64,000 bases of DNA from Lotus japonicus. Its lineage: Eukaryota; Streptophyta; Magnoliopsida; Fabales; Fabaceae. Shown one piece after another: positions 33,761-46,112 of this stretch. The stretch is taken from positions 5,957,001-6,021,000 of the forward strand of contig NC_080045.1 of the NCBI RefSeq assembly GCF_012489685.1, read 5' to 3'. Below the pieces are notes generated by a model. That model was given only the letters and a program-made list of their open reading frames with translations. It searched no databases and was not told where the DNA came from. Each line of letters opens with the position of its first letter. Positions within the stretch are counted from its first letter, which is position 1. Made by a program: the position numbers and the translations under genes.

Positions 33761-35754
33761 ATCAGGAATCTAACTTATTTTTAGTTTCTCTTTGGCTTTT
33801 ATTTTCATTTTCAGTACTAAAAGAAATTTGTCAAATCCATTGAAAAATTTGTCAATCCATACAATCGTTTCTTACATATTTAGAGTCTAGACCTTTTTCA
33901 ATTGGAGATGTCGCGATGACACTTTTACCCCTCATGTAATATACAATGTAGTGCTTCATGTGTTGTTAGATTAGGATCACTACAATGGAAATCCAAAGCA
34001 CATGACCACCTCTTAATAATAACAATAAAAAAATTAGAATATTGGAACAAAAGAAATAAGGAGCACATGACCTCCTAGACTATCATTATTTTTTATTCAA
34101 GAATCACATGATCCTCCATTGTAAAATATTGGGTTTTTGTCATCTTACATAATTTATGTTTATAATAACAAATCTTAATTCCCCAACTGATTCTTAGTCA
34201 AATTGACCAATCTCGTTCATCGTCGCCACACAGCGTGTTTAAGACACATGAGTCTGAAAAGAAAGTAAGTTCTGATGTGTCATTAGTCCTCCCCTCATCA
34301 TTTTCGCTCTCGAATCTTGCGTGAAGGAATAGTTGAATTTCACTTTGAATTTCACTTGGTGTTATATATATTAAGTTGTCTAATTAATGCTTTGCTCGGC
34401 TAAGGATAGAATGAGAGATGAGAGAAAGAAAGAAAGAAAGGAAGATAATATATTTTGAAGATTATTAGCTAAGATAGAAAAAGAAGAGACTGAGAAAAAA
34501 AATGAGATGAAATCACTTTTTTATTGTTTGGTTGAACATATATAATGAAAAGAGATAAAGTTACTTTATATAAAATGTCAAATTTATCCTACATATAAAA
34601 TATTGAAACTTCATTATAAATAATAAATTATTGGAGAATGAAAATGGTGAAAATGGTGTTCGGACGAGATTCCGGTGTGAATCTCCTCGGTTGTGGTAAT
34701 GCTTTAGAATGGATGTTATCATGTTAGTACATACTTCAAGATAAAAAAAAAGTAAATAAAGCTATGCTCTTGGATTGGAAATTATTCACATTTCACTCAT
34801 TAATTAATATCTTATTACACACTAAATCCTTTTCATTCATAAATTAAGAACAGAAAAGTAGTAAAACATATCACATTGAATAAAATAAGTTAGTCAGTAA
34901 TGTGTTTAAAGGGGTTGTAACTTGTAACTTTCTTGTTCCGCGTTTCCCTTTCAAATGGGGCAAACGCATTATTACACCACTCGTAAGAGAACAGAGTGAG
35001 ATTGAGTTTTGCTGTTAATTAAATGAACGTGGAAGAATGGAAACTGCATAAGTTCCTTTGTACAGAACCATATAAGGAACAATCAAGATTTGTTGGGGTT
35101 GGCCATGCCCATTTCATTTATTTCTTCATGCTGTTTTTTTCCTCTTACAACAGTTGATTTCCAAATTCAAATGGTTCTGACGACAGAAGGAACATATAAA
35201 ATTTATAATGACTGTAGCTAGCAGCAACAGCAATCCCATAATAATTAATTTATATTTCCCTAATGTACAGGGACGAGAGCTACCATTCTAAATTAGAACC
35301 TATGTCAACATACCAATGTTTCTATTTGACTATAGTAAGACCGCACAAATCATCATTCTTGAAAATTTTCTCAAATTCTCTTAAGTTGATAATTTTGCGT
35401 TTATCTTGAGTATTACACTATTACGTAAGTGAGACCCAAATAAAATGTATAAGAAAATAAATAATCACAATATTTCACTTTACATTATCGTGTATTATGA
35501 TTTACTATCTTAATCTAAAACCCAAGATGGTCCAATATGTCCAAATTTGCAGGGAGCATAGATTTATTTCCTTCGATTCTCATACCCCAAAATTAGATCC
35601 GCATTCATTGTGATGGACCTCTAAGATTGAAAAAATTGGTACAATCACATAGTGCTTGCCTATAAATTAAAATAGTCATATAATGCGGTTCGTGTGGGGT
35701 GAGAAAAAAAACACAAATGTAATTATTAATCGGGATTGAATATTATTATTTTTT

Positions 35755-35935
35755 GGTCTTGACCAAGGTATCCCACAACCGACAGCCGTAAGACTAATTT
35801 CTCACCCCACGGTCAACGTATTAAGCGGTAGGGGCTGACCAAAGAGTTTTTCTATTCGCAAGAGTTGGGATTCGAACTCTCAACCACTTGCTTAAAGGAT
35901 GAAGTGCTGAACCACTACACCAACCCACTTAGTTA
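35755..35935 (-). mobile_element. tRNA-derived SINE
   Basis: On the minus strand it starts near GTGGGTTGGTGTAGTGG, with a good box A (TGGTGTAGTGG), and 38 bases on has box B (GAGTTCGAATCCC). A unique tail region follows (TTGGTCAGCCCCTACC, GACCGTGGGGTGAGAAATT) and the right part is AT-rich (AATAATAAT). This is the structure of a tRNA-derived SINE. Its 5' part is included in the 249-bp tandem duplication that follows. Confidence 0.75.
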
Positions 35936-36366
35936 TCGGGATTGTATATGTTTTTGGCTATTGATTTTTGTGAAAAAAAAATCTTTAAAATATATTAATT
36001 CTAAATTTTAGAAATGCACATGTTTGAGTCTCTCATAAGGATTAAAATCAAAATTTGATGACTGGAAATTATTTGAAAAGTAGTCCTTCAAAATAATTTT
36101 TTCTTTGGGTATTGCTCGATTCGAACTCTCAACCACTTGCTTAAAGGATGAAGTGCTGAACCACTACACCAACCCACTTAGTTATCGGGATTGTATATGT
36201 TTTTGGCTATTGATTTTTGTGAAAAAAAAATCTTTAAAATATATTAATTCTAAATTTTAGAAATGCACATGTTTGAGTCTCTTATAAGGATTAAAATCAA
36301 AATTTGATGACTGGAAATTATTTGAAAAGTAGTCCTTCAAAATAATTTTTTCTTTGGGTATTGCTC
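35869..36366. repeat. 249-bp tandem duplication, near identical
   Basis: The block 35869-36117 is repeated at 36118-36366 with only a base or two different (for example CTCATAAGG against CTTATAAGG). It starts inside box B of the SINE and ends GGGTATTGCTC. The near identity shows it is recent. Bases 36367-36747 hold nothing else recognisable. Confidence 0.95.
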
Positions 36367-36755
36367 CTCTCTCAAGACTTATGAGTATTTCATAAATTAA
36401 GGATGTATTTTAAAGAAACAATTTGAGAGATGAGAACTAATAATTTGCTGTTTGTAGGGTACAAAAATATATTAACCCTACTAATTATTAGCTAAAATTA
36501 TAGTGTTATTATGGAAAATTTAAAGCAAGGGTATTGTTTGGGAATGTTCAAACAGGAAAGTGTCGCTTTTGGGAGAGTATTCTTATTGTTACTTGAGATT
36601 TAATTTTGCAAAAATGTTTAGGTGGCTTGAATTAAGAACGAGCTAATTATTGAGGTGCTTTCAGCTAGCCATTAATATGTGTGTACTGCCACTGTCTCCC
36701 GGGGATGGGATTCTTAACGTTTATGTCATCCCAATCAACTACATGCACCAATAGA

Positions 36756-38547
36756 TAGGGATGGCAATGGGTCGGGTAGGGTGCGGGTTTTGCCAAACCC
36801 AAACCCAAACCCGAAATCAAAAACCCACACCCGCACCCGCACCCGAACCCGAAATGGGTGGTGAACTTAAACCCACACCCGAACCCATTGGGTTTCGGGT
36901 TCACCCGACCCGTACCCACACCCGCACACAACCTCAAACAAACAGCTGAACCCGGAAACCCGACCCAATCCAATGGTGCTCTCAGTTCTCCAAAACAGCA
37001 TTAGCTTCATCCCTAAATATTTTGCAAAGAACTTCATAACTCTTGTCCATCTGCATTTGAGAATCCATAAAAATTGAAGAATGAATAGCAGTTTCTTTTA
37101 CCATTTATAACAGCAACGTTTACACCTTTTAGGTGTGCAATATTAAGTCAACCAATGCAAAATCAGATGCTGCATCAATATTAGCCCAGGTTGAAGGTTA
37201 AAGTGTCATACTGGATTTGCTACATTAAGTAATATGTCATTCTTTTTATCCTAGGATTTGCAAAGAGAATACTCATTAATGGTTAAACATGGATTTTCAA
37301 ATTTGTAATTAATCTTCTTGAATCCTAATTTCATGCTAGTATCTTGCTGACATGCTCCTTCAAAGTTCAAACAGAATAAGCTATTTATTAATGGCTTACT
37401 TACAAGAGAGCAGAATGAAGACCATGTGTGAATGCACACCACAGACAACTGAATATATATATGTTAATCTAATCATGAATGAACAGATTTTAATTTCACT
37501 ATTTGATGTATATACAATGAATCGGAGGCCTAAACTACATACTCCAAAAGTGTGAATTGATAAATTGATCAAAGTTGTTCCGAACATCCAAATCAGTGTT
37601 GACCCAAAGTGGGTCCTTTCCATCCAATTTCCAATTACAATTGTTCCTAAACTGGAGCCTAATGGAGGGTTCCTACAGCTGGAAAATGGAAATCTAATCT
37701 CCAATTCTCAAGAAAACATATGACTTTGAATAAAACTAGACTATGATATATGCATGTAAGATTATTATAGTAGCTCTAGTTGGGAAGAGGGGAAATTAAA
37801 GAATAGAGAAGAGGAGATAGAAGACATACTTTTGCCATGAGAATCAGTATTGAGAATGGGAATAGAGCAGAGATAGGCAGCATTAGTTCTACTTGAGCAC
37901 TAATAGCATGAAGAAGCCACTTTTTTTATCAAAATCATCACTTCTCCAGTGACAATTTCCTTCCTCCCTTCCCAGGCAGTTGATGCAGTCCTGATTGACA
38001 TTATATTTCACCTCAAACCCCTCATCCAAACCTTGTTCCAGATCAAACAGAGGCTAAGGGGAAACGGTTGAAGGGAAGAGAGAAAACCTGAAGCGGAGGT
38101 GACGGCGGCTCCGTGGACGGAAGAAAGAGACGGAGCGGGCCTGGAAGAGGAGAACGACAGCTCCGTGGACGGAAGAAGGAGACGGAGCAAGACTGGAAGA
38201 GGAGAATGGCAGCTCCGTGGGCGGAAGAAGGAAACAGAGCAGAACTGGAAGAGGAGAAGAAAGTCGTGATCTGAAAGTGGAGAAGAAAGCCGTGACCTCA
38301 AACCCTAATTCTATTCTAATAACATATATATACCTAAGGATATATCTGGAATTTCACTTATACAAACCGGGTTCGGGTAGGGTTCGGGTGCGGGTTTAGC
38401 CAAACCCAAACCCGAACCCGAAAACACTTTCAGCAATCGGGTAAAACCCGAACCCGAACCCGAACCCATTAACTCGGGTTTTCACCCAAAAAAATCGGGT
38501 CGGGTTGGGTCGGGTGCCCATGGGTTCGGGCTTCTCTGCCATCCCTA
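36756..38547. mobile_element. hAT (Ac-like) transposon, non-autonomous
   Basis: The ends are TAGGGATGGCAATGGGTC and, inverted, TAGGGATGGCAGAGAAGC. A perfect 8-bp duplication CCAATAGA lies at 36748-36755 and 38548-38555. Both subterminal regions (36776-36960 and 38368-38540) are packed with AACCCGA/TCGGGTT hexamers in the two orientations, comparable to the transposase-binding subterminal repeats of Ac/Ds. The 1.4-kb interior contains a 52-bp minisatellite and no recognisable transposase. Confidence 0.92.
38108..38263. repeat. 52-bp minisatellite, three units, inside hAT
   Basis: GCTCCGTGGACGGAAGAA begins units at 38108, 38160 and 38212 (the third is GTGGGCGG). Each continues GGAGACGGAGC and CTGGAAGAGGAGAA. 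The G+C content is far above the rest of the element, which suggests it derives from an exon or 5' UTR. Confidence 0.85.
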
Positions 38548-38776
38548 CCAATAGAAGGGTGCATTACTATTTTTGCGCAATCAATAGCCTTCTAATTATG
38601 ATTATGACAGTAGTGAAATGTACAATTAACCACAATCTCCGGATCTGTTAATTTTGTAAGATTATACACATAATTTAAAGAAGTGTTTGATTGAAAGAAA
38701 AACTGTGAGTACTCAATTTTATGTTTCTTCTTTCTTTCGTATAGTTTTCGTTTATTTTGAGGGGAGTTTAATTTCT

Positions 38777-38933
38777 ATGCACCGATGATGTAAAGTTTTT
38801 TTACACCGTCAACTAATCAGATTTTAAGGATATGAGAATATCTCTCTTTTTATTTAATTTCATTAATTGACACGACATATCCTTAAAATCTGATTGGTTG
38901 ACGGTGTAAAAAAACTTTACACCGTCGGTGCAT
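38777..38933. mobile_element. 157-bp fold-back MITE (ATGCACCG family)
   Basis: The arms ATGCACCGATGATG.../...CGTCGGTGCAT, followed by TTTTTTTACACCGTCAAC and its inverse, pair almost perfectly for about 55 bp around a short AT-rich loop. A convincing target duplication is not visible, so the superfamily stays open. Bases 38934-39188 hold nothing else. Confidence 0.7.
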
Positions 38934-39196
38934 CATCATTTTTCTCTTTCGAGAGAGATATATTGATAAATTTCGATTCTTTTTCTATTGATTCTTTCCC
39001 GATCGAGATGTATGGATCCATGGGTCTATGTGTCAATGAAAGTGTAAGCGTAAAAAAAAATAAATTTATAGAATAAGAAAATATTCTCACAGATCCGGAT
39101 TGTGTCAACACTTGTTTGTTGTTTTGATCCCCCTAATGCATCCAAACGTTCGATTTGTCATTTTATCCTCTCTGTTAAGCTTTCTTCACCTATATC

Positions 39197-39799
39197 TAGA
39201 GATGGCAATGGGTAGGATCTAGCACATGTTTTATAATTACCAAACCTAAACCCAAATCGCATAACACAAACCTTTATGTGTGATAAAATGGAATTCATGC
39301 TCAAATCCATCCATTGGGTTTCGGATTTACCCGAAACTCAAATCCAAACTCATTACTTACGTGAAATAGCAATCTGTCCCAGAACTCGATCCAGAACCTA
39401 CTTTCATAAAAAAAAGTGAAATTCATATAAAGAAAAATAAATAAATATTATTCATCATTCTCATCCATCACCAAAGTGAGACAACAATAGTTTAGAGTTT
39501 TCAGTTTACTTTCTCAAACATACATAAGTACAATTAATCATCAAACACTAAAAACAAAGTTTATAAATAAATATGTACGATGGTTTTTTTTTGTAATTTT
39601 ATGTTTCAGGTATCTTTAGATTCGGGTTCGGACGGGTATGAGCATAGAATTAACTAATACCAAACCCAAACCCATAAACTGCTACAGTAACAGACAAAAC
39701 CCAAACTCAAACCCAAATACAGTCAACTCCGGTTTTGTCTGTCAAATTGGATCGGGTTCGGACGGGTACCCATGAGTTTGGGCAAAATTGTCATCCCTA
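39197..39799. mobile_element. hAT MITE related to the 36756 element
   Basis: The ends are TAGAGATGGCAATGGGTAGG and, inverted, TAGGGATGACAATTTTGCC. A perfect 8-bp duplication CCTATATC is at 39189-39196 and 39800-39807. Subterminal AAACCCAAA and TCGGGTTCGGACGGGTA motifs relate it to the larger hAT 650 bp to the left. From 39808 to 41097 I see no gene; the short open frames there have no recognisable domain. Confidence 0.9.
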
Positions 39800-41100
39800 C
39801 CTATATCCATTACAAAATAGATGATACTAAGATGTTATATAATACGTAGTGCAAAAGTTAAAAAATGCACACACATCACTCCTCCAAAACCTCCCACACC
39901 ACCACCACCTCCGACAACCCACAACACAACAACTTCACCTCGTCATACCTCTATTTTCAATTAGCCCTCATTTTTTTTATGATTCTTATTCCAATTTAAC
40001 GAGCCATGCATCCATAGTGCTTCACCACCCTATAGTCTAATCTTTTGCTTCTACTTCGAACCTCTACCCTGTGTTTCAAAACCACAACTACCATGCAATT
40101 TGAACTTGGTCTTGAAGCCATTCTCTAAACCCGAACATTCCAGTATCGACTTGAAACTTCTTATGACCGTCGAAATAAATTTATCTTCTTCGCGACCACC
40201 ACCCTAGCTTTGACATCAAACCATCATCGACGCGTCGATCCAGACTTTGTTATCGAAACCCTTCTCGGCCTTCTTTCAACCCTTTTGAACCTAGATCGAA
40301 ACCCATAACATCGTAGCTACTGTGAAGGACCTCGCCAAGACACTATTGCATTCCGAACACGATCCCAACCTCCATTGAACTACAACTATGAAATCTCACT
40401 GTTCAAGCTAAGCTTAACACATCCAAAACCTCATCGTTCTGGTCATGAACCATTTGTTACAGAATAGAGGAAAATAATGCCCTCATTTCCCATAACTGAG
40501 ACCATTCCAAGTAATTATGGAAAACTCAACCTCTCTCTATCCCTCTCCCTCTCTCACTCATTTTCTTTCTAACAAAACTCTCCCTTTCGCTTTCCTCTTG
40601 AATATTTCCCTATCTCCATTTGTGCGCCAATCTTTGGTTTGAGGAAGGAGGTTTTAGCTGGTTTAGTTTTCACAAAGTTAGGTTGCGAGGAAGGACGGTG
40701 ATGCGGTGGCTTGGTCTAGGTTGCGCGACTTGGTTCATTTTTTGGTCGAGGGTTAGGTCTATTTTTAGTGAAAGCGCACGACGTGGATGCTGCAAATGGT
40801 GGCGAGGGGTTAGGGATGATGGGAGTATCTTGCATGAGGGCAATTTGATGGGTTGAGCGAGGTGGCAAGGTGAGACGGTGACTGTTGTGGTTGAAGGCGC
40901 GATCGGAGAGGTGGCCGAGCTTTGGTGAACCAATACTTTAGTTTTGAAAGATTTCTAGTGAAAAAAAGCTAAGTTATTTAGTGGTAACCCATAAAATCAA
41001 GGTTCAGGTGAACCGAACACATGAGTTTAAAAAACAAACTTGAAAAGTAAAAGTGTTATAGAGAAAGAACTAAAAGTAAGAAAGTAAAAGAAAAAACTTA

Positions 41101-41607
41101 CACTATGTTTGGTTGCAATGAGATAGAGAAGAGATTGAGGGAAGAGAGAGATATAGGAGAGAGATGGAGTATGTATGTGTGTTTGGTTGTAATTTACTGT
41201 AAATGAGAGAGAGATAGAGAGTGGGAAAATCCCACTTTTTCATCTCTTCGCGTTTTGCGAAGAGATTCAGGTGCAACAGCTGCTTTTTTTTTCTTTCTGA
41301 TTCGTGTGCAGTTAGTGGCGGTTAGAACCGCCACTATTATCTTGTTTTGTCATTTTCTTTGCATTTAGTGGCGATTTAGAACCGCCAACATTTTCAGTAT
41401 TTACTTTTTGGTTTTAAAAAATATTATTTTAATCAAAAAGCTGTTTTTTGTCTCTCTTTCACTTCATTATTTCTCACATCTCTCTTTTTTATCTCTACCA
41501 TACCAAACAACTTATAAATCCACTTCATCTCTCACCTATTTCTCTCTACTCAACTTCTCTCTTCTCTACACTTTCTTCTCTATCTCTCTTCACAACCAAA
41601 CATAGTG
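41101..41607. mobile_element. Tourist-like MITE A
   Basis: The inverted ends CACTATGTTTGGTTG are exact, with TTA on each side (41098-41100 and 41608-41610), the PIF/Harbinger target type. Subterminal GAGAGAGATAGAGA arms are mirrored by CT-rich arms on the right. The centre has GTGGCGGTTAGAACCGCCAC and a second GTGGCGATTTAGAACCGCC, a small inverted motif also present in the element at 44297. Confidence 0.88.
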
Positions 41608-41736
41608 TTAGAGAAAACATGAAGATAATGCAAAAACAGACAAGGCCTGCGCAAGAGCAAATAGGAAATTTCATTAATTTAAAATAAAATGAAAAAAGGT
41701 GGATAGAAATCTGATTCATTAACTAGTATAAACCTA

Positions 41737-42854
41737 GGGCTCGTTTGGCACGCCGTATTAGGCATGATAGTATAAGCTTATACAATACATTATGAGTTTA
41801 TCCATTGTTTGGTGATGACATTGTATTGTATAAGCTTATCCATCAAAGTCCCCTTATACGTTAAAATGACGTATTATTTAATCCATCATGTGAGTGATGG
41901 ATAAGACATGATAAGGTTGCGACGTATAAGTCACCATCACCACCACCCTCTATTGCTGCCAACTTACACCACCATTGGCACCACCACCACCACCACCATC
42001 CGATCACCGCCGCCGCCGCCACCACCGCCCTACCGTCACCACTGGTGTTGCCACCACCACCACCACCGCCGCCCTACCGCCACCACCACCATAATCGCCG
42101 CCACCACAACCTTATCGCCACCACCACCATAATCGCCGCCACCACCGACACCACAACCACCACCCTATCGCCACCACCACCACCACCACCACCATTGCCT
42201 CCACCCTCCACCGTCACCACCACCCTACTAAGCCGCCACCGCCTTACTACCACCACCACACTCTATCGTCGCCAACACCACAACCACCATCGCTGCCACC
42301 ACCGCCACCACCGATGTTGCCGCCACCGCCCTACCGCCACCACAACCACCACCCTATCGCCACCACCACCATAATTGTCGCCACCACTCTATTGCCACCA
42401 CCGACACCACAACCACCACCCTATCGCCGCCACCACCACCACCACCACCATTGCCTCCACCCTCCACTGTAGCCGCCACCGCCTTACCACCACCACCACC
42501 ACCCTATCATCACCACCACCACAACCACCATCGCTGCCACCACCACCACCAACCTATCTCCACTGTCACCACCACCGCCACCAACACCAACCTACCACCA
42601 TTGCCACCACCACCACCAACCTACCACTACTTCCATCACCACCGCCACCACCGTTATAATCACCTCCATATTTGATTTTTATTTTATATCATTATTCAAT
42701 ACTTCATTAAACATAAAATTGCATTAATTTAAACGATATGGTAAATTATACAGTGTACGTCCAAACGCTGGATAGTATAAGAAAATTATCAGGCCTAATA
42801 CTATCAGGCCTTATACTATCAGGCCTTATACTATACGTCGCACCAAACGGGCCC
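41737..42854. mobile_element. Non-autonomous PIF/Harbinger element with CCA-rich core
   Basis: The ends are GGGCTCGTTTGG and, inverted, GGGCCCGTTTGG, flanked by CTA on both sides (41734-41736 and 42855-42857), a departure from TAA/TTA. About 200 bp at the left and 90 bp at the right match the transposase-bearing element at 639-6479. This includes the right subterminal repeat ATCAGGCCTTATACT (three units near 42788-42832, also at 6398-6459). It is therefore a likely deletion derivative or relative that could use the same transposase. The core is a long CCA/CCG array. Confidence 0.88.
41930..42660. repeat. CCA/CACCG trinucleotide-rich array
   Basis: About 730 bp of imperfect (CCA)n with interspersed CCGCC, TATCG and CATAATCGCC blocks. 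Longer units repeat, for example CACCACCCTATCGCC and CATTGCCTCCACCCTCCAC (at about 42194 and 42450). All three plus frames are open in places (His/Pro/Thr runs) only because of the repeat; it is not treated as coding. Confidence 0.9.
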
Positions 42855-43000
42855 CTATTGTATGTGTGATTGACGTGTGACTGTGTGAGCGATTAGAGCG
42901 TTATTATGCTATTGTCCAACCCTTTTCCTAGATTACATGCAGTGTCCTATTTAAGTACTGAAATTCACATAAGCTAACTAATCATACAGAATAGATTAAA

Positions 43001-44030
43001 GAGTAAAGTACACTCACCCCTCTCAAGGTTTGTTAGAATTACACTCCACCCCATTCTTGTCTAAAATCTACACCCCACCCCATTTTATATAGATGCAAAT
43101 TTAGTGACGAAAAATATTCTTCATTAATAATAAGTTATTATTTAAATTGTTAATCAATAATTTCAAAAAATATTTTCAATATAATCCAACAAATTTAAAA
43201 ATGAAAACATCACAGTCCTCCTCATTCTCTCAATCGCGGTCTTCCTCCATAAATTCACAATGCAAATTCTGCAATAGCACACCCGACCGGTTTACAAACC
43301 ATATCTCGAACATAGGGAAACATGCTTGTGTTTTCATATTTGGTAATAATTCAATTTTAATCAAAATAATCTCTTTATACCTCAAATTTTGAAAATTGGA
43401 TTATATACCCAAAAAGCAAGACAAATGGGTGAAGAAAATAGAGAAACAAAATTAAGAAATATGAAGTGGATCGGAGGTTATTAGAACCCAACGATGCGGT
43501 GGAGCACCGCTTTTAACAAAATCCAACGACATCTTAAACCAACAGAGCGTTCGCTCGCAACTTAAAGGGGGTGAAGTTCACAAGAAGTAGTTGAACAGGT
43601 AGCTTTGGGAATGTGCGATTCACGTTCTGTGGTTCAGGTCGCAACAAAACTTTGATGCATGGTGGTGCCATGGGTTTTCACATTCTGGGACAGTGGCCGT
43701 CGTGTTAAAGGGAGCAAAGGCTTGGTGGTGACCGTTTGTGGTGAGAAATATGATTTGGAGACAGATGGGACGTGGACTTAACCGACAGAGTGGATTGTTT
43801 TTTTAAATTTAATTCAGGAAAATTATTTTCATAAATTAATGTATGATAGTGTATATGCATTAAACTTATTTAAATTTTAACTAATTAGTAATTATTTTTT
43901 ATTAGTGACGAATTTGTTTTCGTCACTAAATTTTGCCTTTATAAAAAATGGAGTGGAGTGTAGATTTAAAAAAAGAATGGGGTGGAGTGTCATTCTTACA
44001 AACCTTGAGGGGGGTGAGTGTATTTTACTC
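43001..44030. mobile_element. Mutator-type MITE (1,030 bp)
   Basis: The ends GAGTAAAGTACACTCACCCC and, inverted, GAGTAAAATACACTCACCCC extend into ~100-bp arms (ACACTCCACCCCATTC, AATTTAGTGACGAAAA). A perfect 9-bp duplication TAGATTAAA is at 42992-43000 and 44031-44039. The interior shows no transposase. Flanks 42858-42991 and 44040-44293 hold no gene. Confidence 0.93.
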
Positions 44031-44296
44031 TAGATTAAAATTAAAAGAAATTGTCTGATCTAATTCGTTCCCTCGCCATGACTTGTCTTTCTTCGAACTC
44101 GTACTTCGAATTCCTCTTCCCTCACATACTTGATCCTCATGCACTACTTACGCTTTGGTAACTGCTCCCATCATGGCTGTGTGCAAATTTTGGCATGCAA
44201 AGCCCTCCAGATCCTTGAGATCGTGGGTTCTAGATGCAAAAAATTCTAGTTATGATCTCAAACTCCAAATTATGCATGTAGGTGTCCTCCAACTAA

Positions 44297-44709
44297 CACT
44301 TTGTTTGTTATGAGAGAGTCAGAAGAGAGAGATGCAAGAGAGAGACGGGGAAAGTTACATTATTTGATGAGAGAGATGAGAGAGGGAGAAGGGGGTTGGG
44401 ACTCACCCTTTTTTGGGTATCTCCAATTTAGGGAGAAAAGAAACAGTAACGAAGGGGCTGCGTTTTTTTTTTTCTACATGTGGCTTACTTAGTGGCGGTT
44501 TTAAATCGCCACTTTCTTACTTTTTTTTTTAAATATTATTTTAATCAAAAGTTTATTTTTTCTCTCTCTTTCACCTCAGTATTTCTCATCTCTCTTTTTT
44601 ATCTCTATCATACCAAATAACATTTTAAATCCACTATATTTCTCACTACTCAACATCTCTCTTCTCAAATCTCTCTTCTCTATCTCTCTCGACCCTACCA
44701 AACATAGTG
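44297..44709. mobile_element. Tourist-like MITE B
   Basis: The left end CACTTTGTTTG and the right end (inverted CACTATGTTTGG) are flanked by TAA (44294-44296 and 44710-44712). GAGAGAGATG-type arms, a central TTAGTGGCGGTTTTAAATCGCC and CT-rich right arm match MITE A at 41101. From 44713 to 45584 no gene is seen. Confidence 0.82.
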
Positions 44710-45588
44710 TAAGTGCCTCATTTCGCCTTCATTGATTTTCACCTACTATGGCCTTAATGAAATTTTCCTAAGTATTAGCAATTGAGACCAAATAGTTCTC
44801 AAAACCCACCAATAATTTAAACAACTAACAATAGCTTTCCTCAAAATGCTTCATTCAATCCTTAGCCTTCCTACAGCTTCTCTTTGCACACGCGGCCCCA
44901 AGCTTTACCCCTTGCCGAGACATTTGCCAAGTAGTTGTGACTCGATCCTAATTCCTTGCTCTGGAACTATAGGATTACTTCAAATTTGAAATTTTGGTAA
45001 TAACAATTAGTTAATTCACATTAACTGTTTATAATGACATAGGCAAGTGGCACATATTAGATGAGGTCATCCAAACAGAGCATTAGAAATAAAATCTATC
45101 CTAACCTATTTCACATTGAGCAAGGTAATGGAGGCAGTGAAGAACAAGAAAGTACGGTAGGTGGGTAGTCCAGCTAGCTCCTATATAGCCTAATTATTCT
45201 GTACCTCATAGCACGTCAATATAGCTTGTGGCCTACATTTGACATTGTTATACATGGGTTACGTATTTGTAATAACAGCTGGTGAAGTGAAGCATTGAGA
45301 TGATTTTCAACGGTTCCGACAAGGAAAATAACAGCTAGTGTTTATTTTATTCTTTGTTAAGCAAAGGATGTCATTGCTGTTGACTGCTATAAAACGGTTA
45401 CTTACTACAATATGTCATCCAAGGTTGCTGTTGTGCTAAAATTAGATTTTTAGATTTGTTTCCAAAAATGATTATTGGCTTGATTAAAACAAGGTTATTG
45501 CTTGCATTAATATATCAAAACAGTAAGGGTCCTTTCAAACAAAAAAATTAATAATGATCAAGGTCTAGATTAAGTAATATTACAAAGG

Positions 45589-46112
45589 CTAAAAAGCATT
45601 TTTGGCCCCTGATGTTTCAAGTTTGTGTAAATTCTATCCATACTTAATTTTTGTCGTCGTTTCTACCCCTCATGTTTTCAAACAGTGTAGCGTCTACCCC
45701 TCCGTCAGTCAGACTTTCTCATGAGAAATTCCTGAGTGGATTGGAGAGATGAAGAAGAGTATATGAAGTTGATGATGATCAAGGAAATAATATAAATTAA
45801 ATTTGTTTGATGTATATATCAATTATGTATGTAACTGAACTGGTTAAATGCATGTTTTGCTACTTACAGGTCTTGAGTTTGAATCTCTCATTCCCCTTTT
45901 TTTCAATTTCACTTGTAATTTCCACGTGACATGTCCAAAAAATATAAAAAAAAAGTCAAATCAGTTTTTTCCGTTAGTTTTTTAACGTCTGACTGACGGA
46001 GGGGTAGACGGTGCACTGTTTGAAAACATGAAAGGTAGAAACATCGACAAAAATAGAATAGAGGCATAATTTACACAAACTTGAAACATCAGGGGCCAAA
46101 AGTGCTTTTTAG
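45589..46112. mobile_element. Fold-back element with ~125-bp inverted arms
   Basis: CTAAAAAGCATTTTTGGCCC at the left is mirrored by GGGGCCAAAAGTGCTTTTTAG at the right, and the arms continue through CTGATGTTTCAAGTTTGTGT to CTACCCCTCCGTCAGTCAGAC. AAGG lies directly outside both ends. The long arms suggest the Mutator superfamily, but no 9-bp duplication is visible. From 46113 to 47905 no gene is found; a GGCGGAGCGGGTT block near 46830 looks like a hAT scrap. Confidence 0.75.

Noticed and set aside
35869..36366. CRISPR-like or tRNA-array reading of repeated box B sequence
   Set aside because: Only two units of 249 bp, in a plant nuclear context; it is a tandem duplication that includes part of a SINE.
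36761..36973. Frames with TRTHTRTQPQT or GFGCGCGCGF repeats
   Set aside because: These are translations of the hAT subterminal AACCCG hexamers.
41908..42675. Several long His/Pro/Thr-rich open frames
   Set aside because: They come only from the CCA/CCG trinucleotide array; all frames are open and none has a non-repeat part.
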